Below, in pieces: positions 31,515 to 35,847 of a DNA stretch of 35,847 nucleotides. The DNA is taken from assembly GCA_031268215.1 (NCBI GenBank), contig JAIRXP010000039.1, positions 1-35,847 on the forward strand, in the 5' to 3' direction. Position numbers and translations under genes: made by a program. Position 1 is the first letter of the stretch. Every line of letters begins with the position of its first letter. The notes under the pieces were generated by a model. The model worked only from the letters and a program-made list of their open reading frames with translations, ran no database searches and was not told where the DNA came from. Source of the stretch: Bifidobacteriaceae bacterium. GTDB taxonomy: Bacteria; Actinomycetota; Actinomycetes; Actinomycetales; WQXJ01.

Positions 31515-32471
31515 ATGCGCGACCTTCCCGCCTACGATCAATTGCCCGTCGCCAGCGGCCAGCCACCCCATTCCGCCTGGGGTCTGTGGGGCGCCCACGA
31601 TTCGCGTGGAACAGTCAACGTCCTTGGCCCCGGGGACGTACTCCGCGCCACGGCCGAAGTCCGCGAAGGAACGGTCTTCTCTCTCAACTGGGACTTGGAG
31701 TTGCCGTCGCCGCCGTTCTTTGGGCGGCGCGCCCTTGAGCATCACATTGAGCCCCTCAACCCCAACGCCTTCGACGATTACTACAACCGTTTCTACCCCC
31801 AGGCGTCCAGCCAATGGGATGCTCTGTCGCACGTCCAGCATCCCGAACACGGCTATTACAACGGGCGCACCGGGGCCGAGTTCACGGGCCAGCCGGGTTC
31901 TCCTAACGGTATTGACGCCTGGAGCGGCGGCATAGTGTCACGTGGCGTCCTCCTCGACATGCCGGAGTATTTCGCTTCCACGGGACGGAGCTACCGGCCA
32001 GATGAGAAAGTCGACATCGAACCGGATGATCTCGCGGCCGCCGCCGCCCGGCAGGGCACCACCATCAGCGACGGGGACATACTGTTGATCCGTACTGGCT
32101 GGCTGGGTTGGTACATGTCCGCCAGCACCGACCTACGGATAGCTTTGGCCGATGACGCCGCCGGAGCCCTGCGAATAGCCGGACTCAGCGGTTCGCCCGA
32201 CTTGCCGCGATTCCTTTGGGATAAGGGCGTCGTAGCGGTCGCCACGGACAACCCCACTTTCGAGTCTTGGCCACGGCCGATGAAGGTCGGTGATTACCAG
32301 CATTTCGACCTGTTGGCGCTACTGGGCATGCCGATCGGCGAACTGTTTGTGTTGGATTCCTTGGCTCAGCATTGTGCCGCGGATTCCCGATACTCATTCA
32401 TGTTCACTTCGGCGCCGCTCAATAAGGTCGGTGGTATTGGATCGCCTCCCAACGCACTGGCCATCAAATGA
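31515..32471 (+). CDS. Cyclase-family (kynurenine formamidase-like) metallohydrolase
   Basis: 318 residues from ATG 31515 with GAGGAG at 31504-31509. It belongs to the PF04199 cyclase family in its longer form. The usual metal-binding HxGTHxDxxxH is replaced by the QWDALSHVQHPEHGYYNG type (Asp 102, His 106 and nearby His). Further landmarks are SRGVLLDMPEYF, ISDGDILLIRTGW and VAVATDNPTFESWP. Family members hydrolyse amides or lactam/lactone-like rings (formylkynurenine, isatin) using a divalent metal. The substrate cannot be assigned. It sits between the importer and a lactonase-like gene, which suggests ring opening of the imported compound (inference). The open frame extends upstream to 31392 through the hairpin, but the ribosome binding site fixes ATG 31515. 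Confidence 0.85.
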   Translation: MRDLPAYDQLPVASGQPPHSAWGLWGAHDSRGTVNVLGPGDVLRATAEVREGTVFSLNWDLELPSPPFFGRRALEHHIEPLNPNAFDDYYNRFYPQASSQWDALSHVQHPEHGYYNGRTGAEFTGQPGSPNGIDAWSGGIVSRGVLLDMPEYFASTGRSYRPDEKVDIEPDDLAAAAARQGTTISDGDILLIRTGWLGWYMSASTDLRIALADDAAGALRIAGLSGSPDLPRFLWDKGVVAVATDNPTFESWPRPMKVGDYQHFDLLALLGMPIGELFVLDSLAQHCAADSRYSFMFTSAPLNKVGGIGSPPNALAIK

Positions 32472-32484
32472 GGAGCGACTAGAC

Positions 32485-33225
32485 GTGACCCACAGCAACG
32501 TCATCCACCCGCTTTGCGTCGGGCTGTTCGCTGGGCCGGTTGACCAGGACAACCAATCGGCCGGAACAGCCACTTATGTATCGGCGATGTTTGAGTACCT
32601 AATACTGGGCTCAGGCGTCCCCATACTGGTAGATACCGGCACGTTATCTGAGCAATCAGCGAGCGAGCGCCAGCACCGCGTCCTTCACCGACCGGCCAAT
32701 ATGGACCCCGTAAGGGTTCTTGAGCCCTTTGGTCTGACGGCCGGGGACATCGGGATTGTTGTCAACACCCACCTGCATTGGGATCACTGTTCCGGCAATG
32801 ATCGCTTCCCGGGCGCCCGGATATTGGTTCAGCGCGCGGAGGTCGCCCACGCGATCGACCCGCTGGCGGAACACCGGCGTTTCTACGACAAGATCAGCGG
32901 CATTACCCCGGCCTGGCTCGCGGCGTGGGACCGCGTCCAGGCCGTCGATGGCGACTTGCGGATAGCGCCCGGAGTCACGCTCATCGCGCTGCCCGGCCAT
33001 TCGCCCGGCTCCCAGGGAGTGCTAGTCGAGACGGCCAACGGCCGGTTCTTGATAGCCGGCGACAATGTCAACACTTATCACGACTGGATAAACCGCCAAC
33101 CGCCACGAGTCATCGTCAGCGAAGAGGCGTGGAATCAGTCAGTGCGCCGGATCGAAATGCTGGAATGCGAGGTCATTCCCAGCCATGATTTGGAGCTGGT
33201 TGATCATCCCCCATTCGGCGCCTAA
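32485..33225 (+). CDS. Metallo-beta-lactamase-fold hydrolase, N-acyl-homoserine lactonase-like
   Basis: 246 residues from GTG 32485, with GAGGAG at 32470-32475 overlapping the end of the cyclase-family gene. It carries the two-zinc site: HLHWDH (96-101), His 172 (LPGHSPGSQG), bridging Asp 193 (IAGDNV) and His 234 (PSHD). The order and spacing resemble AHL lactonases (AiiA/AttM). Relatives also open gamma-lactones of sugar acids and other small esters. Here, last in an importer operon and followed by a convergent gene, it more likely opens a lactone in the catabolic route than quenches quorum signals, but both are possible. It is probably cytoplasmic, as no signal peptide is seen. Confidence 0.87.
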   Translation: MTHSNVIHPLCVGLFAGPVDQDNQSAGTATYVSAMFEYLILGSGVPILVDTGTLSEQSASERQHRVLHRPANMDPVRVLEPFGLTAGDIGIVVNTHLHWDHCSGNDRFPGARILVQRAEVAHAIDPLAEHRRFYDKISGITPAWLAAWDRVQAVDGDLRIAPGVTLIALPGHSPGSQGVLVETANGRFLIAGDNVNTYHDWINRQPPRVIVSEEAWNQSVRRIEMLECEVIPSHDLELVDHPPFGA

Positions 33226-33256
33226 TGCCCTCGGCCGGAGATTCAGGTGGGGGGCA

Positions 33257-34300
33257 CTAAACCGATTCTGGCTCTCGCATCAGCCGGTAGGGCTGGACTT
33301 GGCCAACGCCGGGAACGGCCGCCGGCCCCTGGGGCTCAAGCTCCAGCCCAGGCTGCCCCGCCAAGGCCTCGGCGGTAGACGAGTCGACCAGCACTTCACC
33401 CGGCGCCGCTAGGCCAGTCAGCCGCGAGGACAGGTTCACGGATGGCCCAAAAACATCGCCGAAACGTCCCAGCACCCGTCCCCAGACCAGCCCAACACGC
33501 GCCGGAGGCGTGCGGCCGTCCTGCCCGATCTCCTCCGCCAGGGCCAGCGCGATCAGCGCGGCCCGGAGTGGCTCGTCGGTCACAAACATAATGCCGTCAC
33601 CCAGTTCCTTGACCACTCGCCCACCTCCGCGCGAGACGATGTCGCGGCAACCGCGCATGAACGCCTGGACCAGCAAGTCCAATTCGGCGGCGTCAAGTTT
33701 GGCGGAAATGGCTGTATAGCCCACCAGATCCGCGAAGCCAACAGCCCGTTGCAGTGGCAAGGCCTCTGGGGTGGGAACGCTGCCTTGGGGCCCAAGCTCG
33801 GACACGGTCTGGCCTACCCGCCGGATGATCCGCGACAGATGGGCTCGCCAGGCGTACATCATCTGTTCTTCAAAAATGTCGGCTAAGTCAGCAATTTTGT
33901 CCAAAACTACTAACCTCGCGGACTCGGCGTCTAGGGAATGCCGTTCGGCGGCATCGTCCACCAAGGCCTCAAACTGCCACCACGCCAACCGTTCGGCGGT
34001 GTGGGAAACCGCTCGCAGCAATTGTGTCTCGGTTTGCCGGCCGAGCACGCCGTAGGCCACCACCTCATAGGCGGCGATGATCGCATCAACGTCCTTGACA
34101 GTCATGACTCGCTCGTCATCCGCCGGCATGGCCAGGCCCATGGAACGCCAGAACGCCGCGATAGTTTCGCGGTCCAGCCCTGTCGCTTCCTGGACCTCCA
34201 GCGGTGTCAGCAGCCGGGGCGCGCCCACGATCGCATCAGCCCGGTCCTCGGCGGTCGAATACTCGCCCCGGGCCAGCTTGTTTTCGCGGTCATCGGGCAC
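33257..34300 (-). CDS. Adenylate cyclase (class III) with Rv1264-like N-terminal regulatory domain
   Basis: 347 residues from GTG 34300 (TAAGG 8 bases upstream, start 10 bp after the birA stop); ATG 34360 is an alternative inside birA. The N-terminal half (about 25-165; LTPLEVQEATGLDRETIAAFWRSMGLAMPADDE, EEQMMYAWRAHLSRIIRRV) matches the regulatory domain of M. tuberculosis Rv1264, a pH-responsive cyclase. The C-terminal catalytic domain has metal-binding Asp 191 (FADLVGYT) and Asp 235 (KELGDGIMF), substrate-selecting Lys 231 and Asp 282 (GDVFGPSVNLSSRL), and transition-state Asn 289 and Arg 293. All key residues for making cAMP are present. It is soluble, with no membrane segment. pH sensing here is inferred from the family. 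Confidence 0.9.
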   Translation of the reverse strand: MPDDRENKLARGEYSTAEDRADAIVGAPRLLTPLEVQEATGLDRETIAAFWRSMGLAMPADDERVMTVKDVDAIIAAYEVVAYGVLGRQTETQLLRAVSHTAERLAWWQFEALVDDAAERHSLDAESARLVVLDKIADLADIFEEQMMYAWRAHLSRIIRRVGQTVSELGPQGSVPTPEALPLQRAVGFADLVGYTAISAKLDAAELDLLVQAFMRGCRDIVSRGGGRVVKELGDGIMFVTDEPLRAALIALALAEEIGQDGRTPPARVGLVWGRVLGRFGDVFGPSVNLSSRLTGLAAPGEVLVDSSTAEALAGQPGLELEPQGPAAVPGVGQVQPYRLMREPESV

Positions 34301-34310
34301 ATCGACAACC

Positions 34311-35189
34311 TTATAACTCGGGCGCTGCCAGCCGGGCCTCACGGGCTCGTCGCCAGTCATCCTCAAGCAGCTCACCAGCGTAAACGTGGTGCCTCGTGCC
34401 ATCTGGCAGGATCAGCTCGAGGGCGCCATCCGGCCCTATCCCGACCGCCTCACCGCTGAGCACAGTTCCGTCGGCCTGCCGCACGGCGGCCGGAACACCC
34501 AGAGTAATCATCCGTCCGGCGATCTCTTCGCGCAGCCGGGGATCGCCGCGGGCCCACCGCTCGTAGCCTGAGGCAGCCGCACTCAACACCGCTATGGTCA
34601 GCCAGGTGCGATCCACATTGGGCGCACCCAGCACAGCTAGAGACCCAGCTTGCGGCTCCGGGAGTTCACTTTCGCTTTGGTGAACGTTAAGTCCGATGCC
34701 GACCACGACGTCCCCTTCCCGTGTCAGGCTGGCCAGCACTCCAGCCACCTTCCGCCCGGCCACCATCACGTCATTGGGCCATTTCAGCCCCACTCCCCCT
34801 TGCCTGCCCGGTGATCGCGGCCCTGGCGCCAATACCAGGTCTAGTGTTTCTACCGCGGCCAGCGCGAAGGTCAACCCCAGAAGAGTCGCGGGCAGGGCCC
34901 GGTGCCGGGCCTCACGCGTTGACCGGCGGAACAGGACTGATGCGATCACTGAGCTTCTAGGTGGCGCCAACCAGTGTCTGGGAGTGGGCTCCAGGGGATG
35001 CATGCGCCCGCGACCGGCGCTTTGATGTTCGGCCAGCAGGGCGGTCAAGTGCGCTGGGCGGCGGCTGGCCGCGCGGCGCGATAGTTCGGCATTGGTCGAA
35101 TCAATCCGCTCCATTACCTCCACCCGCGCGTACGGCCCTTGGGCTATCAGCGCTTCGCGCAAACGGGCGGCGTCGAGTGGTGGATACAC
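34311..35189 (-). CDS. birA: Biotin-[acetyl-CoA carboxylase] ligase
   Basis: 292 residues from GTG 35189. The ligase motifs are IDSTNAEL (29-36), HQSAGRGR (55-62; the common form is HQTAGRGR), LKWPNDVMV, RKVAGVLA and VGIGLNVH, followed by a small C-terminal domain (VLSGEAVGIGPDGALELILPDG). There is no N-terminal DNA-binding domain, so this is the monofunctional type usual in actinobacteria. It makes biotinyl-AMP and attaches biotin to the lysine of carboxyl-carrier proteins in the cytoplasm. An insertion of about 20 residues after the AGRGR motif (PLEPTPRHWLAPPRSSV) is longer than in E. coli BirA. The adenylate cyclase gene follows 10 bp downstream. Confidence 0.92.
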   Translation of the reverse strand: MYPPLDAARLREALIAQGPYARVEVMERIDSTNAELSRRAASRRPAHLTALLAEHQSAGRGRMHPLEPTPRHWLAPPRSSVIASVLFRRSTREARHRALPATLLGLTFALAAVETLDLVLAPGPRSPGRQGGVGLKWPNDVMVAGRKVAGVLASLTREGDVVVGIGLNVHQSESELPEPQAGSLAVLGAPNVDRTWLTIAVLSAAASGYERWARGDPRLREEIAGRMITLGVPAAVRQADGTVLSGEAVGIGPDGALELILPDGTRHHVYAGELLEDDWRRAREARLAAPEL

Positions 35190-35195
35190 CCTGCC

Positions 35196-35201
35196 AGCCT
35201 A
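35196..35201 (-). promoter_or_regulatory. Candidate -10 element, leaderless start of birA
   Basis: On the minus strand TAGGCT is followed by 6 bases (GGCAGG) and GTG 35189. It repeats the arrangement seen before the MgtE-N/CBS gene. The GGCAGG could alternatively act as a ribosome binding site, but it touches the start codon. Confidence 0.4.
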
Positions 35202-35290
35202 TGCCGCCCGCCGCGGCGAGCGGCGGCCGCGCCCTGAGACAGAACCACGCTCCCCAGATTGGTGCCGCCCAGTGGCAGACACTTGACCCC

Positions 35291-35650
35291 GTGGACCGAT
35301 TTACTGATGAACCCATTGACCCACCCTTCGACATGTACCAGAACCCGCCCGAGGATTTGCTCTCCCCCGGCGACCTGGACCCATTGGACACAGACTACGA
35401 TCCGCCGGACCGTGAACCATTGGCCGCGAAGCGCCTGTGGGAACAGGGCGTTCACGAGTCCCTCGACCAGCGTCTGGGTGATGAACAACCCGAAGTTTGG
35501 GACATTGATTCCGAGCTGGTGGACACCCGCCGGGCGGGCCGCCTTGAGTCCGTCACGTCCGCTGGCGTGACGGATATCTTCGCCACAGATGATGGCTTGG
35601 ACGGACTAGGTGCCTCCGCGGAGGAAGCCGCCGTTCACTACGAGAGTTGA
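35291..35650 (+). CDS. DUF5709 protein
   Basis: 119 residues if it starts at GTG 35291; ATG 35201 in the same frame would give 149 residues, and neither has a clear ribosome binding site. The acidic sequence matches the actinobacterial DUF5709 family: DLDPLDTDYDPPDREPLAAK, HESLDQRLGDEQPEVW and the C-terminal RRAGRLESV...GLDGLGASAEEAAVHYE. No enzymatic motif, signal peptide or membrane helix is visible, and the family has no known function. The later start is preferred because residues before it look unlike the family and the upstream region is occupied by the divergent birA promoter. It is a single gene followed by the mobile-element edge. Confidence 0.75.
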   Translation: MDRFTDEPIDPPFDMYQNPPEDLLSPGDLDPLDTDYDPPDREPLAAKRLWEQGVHESLDQRLGDEQPEVWDIDSELVDTRRAGRLESVTSAGVTDIFATDDGLDGLGASAEEAAVHYES

Positions 35651-35660
35651 CGGCCATGCG

Positions 35661-35700
35661 GCGATTGACGGCGGTTTACCGCGATTCACCGCGACAACAA
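35661..35700. repeat. Four imperfect 10-bp tandem repeats
   Basis: Consecutive decamers GCGATTGACG, GCGGTTTACC, GCGATTCACC and GCGACAACAA share GCG at their start and CC or a similar end, giving a 10-bp period close to one helical turn. They lie between the DUF5709 gene and the transposase fragment. They may belong to the element end, to an array of binding sites, or to a degraded coding sequence. Confidence 0.45.
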
Positions 35701-35714
35701 AACAGCCCGGCCCC

Positions 35715-35732
35715 AGCGCCTAATCTGGCGCT
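35715..35732. repeat. Inverted repeat at the transposase stop codon
   Basis: AGCGCC (35715-35720) and GGCGCT (35727-35732) form a 6-bp dyad with a 6-base loop (TAATCT). Its right arm overlaps the stop codon of the transposase fragment (CTA 35731-35733 on this strand). It may be a terminator or part of the insertion-sequence end. Confidence 0.4.
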
Positions 35733-35847
35733 AGTGTCGGGTTAGGTAAGTGGTTGATGGGTCGGGTTTGATTTTGGGGATTATCTGTGCGGCTGTCTTG
35801 ACCCATTGGAATGGGCGGCAGTCTTTGTTGTAGTGGTCGACGAATCG
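35731..35847 (-). mobile_element. IS630-family transposase, C-terminal fragment at window edge
   Basis: Reading the minus strand from the window edge, 38 codons stay open to a TAG at 35733-35731. The peptide contains FVDHYNKDCRPFQWVKTA and, after a short linker, ends in LTRH. This matches the usual C-terminus of IS630-type DDE transposases (F-hydrophobic-D-x-(Y/W)-N...C-x-PF-x-W-x-KTA...RH). The catalytic DDE residues and the start of the gene lie beyond the window, so completeness cannot be judged. No terminal inverted repeat pair or TA target duplication can be confirmed with only one end visible. Confidence 0.7.

Noticed and set aside
31515..32471. Naming the cyclase-family protein kynurenine formamidase (kynB)
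   Set aside because: No tryptophan-degradation genes are nearby and the metal motif is of the variant QWDALSHV type, so only the family name is justified.
35661..35700. CRISPR-like repeats
   Set aside because: The units are 10 bp, contiguous and imperfect, with no spacers and no cas genes.

Overview
The window is about 36 kb of GC-rich chromosomal DNA from an actinobacterium (Actinomycetota). The assignment rests on the gene families present: a tandem AdnA/AdnB-type helicase-nuclease pair, DUF3107, DUF5709, a free-standing MgtE-N/CBS protein next to a DUF1003 protein and an Mrp ATPase, and an adenylate cyclase with an Rv1264-like N-terminal domain. GTG/TTG starts, 4-bp stop/start overlaps and candidate leaderless starts are frequent. 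I cannot place it below phylum from the sequence alone. No rRNA, tRNA or CRISPR array was seen, and no gene-free stretch exceeds 300 bases.

Layout. 1-837: end of an unknown protein, a possible 36-codon ORF and a small lipoprotein. 885-7849 (minus): adnA then adnB, overlapping by 4 bp, divergent from a DUF3107 gene (7991-8215) and a DEAD-box RNA helicase (8464-10014). 10065-13070 (minus): a compact run of PHP-domain phosphoesterase, AEC-family transporter and membrane-anchored matrixin-like metalloprotease. 13147-17826 (plus): aminopeptidase P, MgtE-N/CBS protein, DUF1003 membrane protein and Mrp. Up to here this is mostly conserved housekeeping sequence.

17823-33225 is an accessory catabolic region. 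On the minus strand, reading away from a divergent promoter region at about 26.5 kb, are a two-subunit 3-oxoacid CoA-transferase, a fused DhaK-DhaL kinase and a PcaF-like thiolase. A second minus-strand operon follows with two MaoC-like hot-dog proteins, a CaiB/BaiF CoA-transferase and a FucO-like alcohol dehydrogenase, then an IclR regulator. On the plus strand are a sugar-type ABC importer (an unusual ATPase-permease fusion, a second permease and a binding lipoprotein), a cyclase-family metallohydrolase and a lactonase-like metallo-beta-lactamase-fold enzyme. All three transcription units carry the same dyad, CGCAC-N4-GTGCG or a one-base variant, 40-43 bases downstream of a TTGAC(A/G) -35 box. 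This points to one regulon, most simply under the linked IclR protein. The gene set looks like uptake of a small polar compound (sugar, ketose or lactone-like), ring opening, CoA activation, hydration and thiolytic cleavage, with side routes through phosphorylation (DhaKL) and aldehyde/alcohol interconversion (FucO). The substrate is unknown; this is the best candidate for an undescribed system here.

33257-35650 returns to conserved genes: an Rv1264-like adenylate cyclase, biotin-protein ligase and a DUF5709 protein. The right edge holds the C-terminal end of an IS630-type transposase, preceded by a small dyad and a block of 10-bp repeats, so the window ends at a mobile element.
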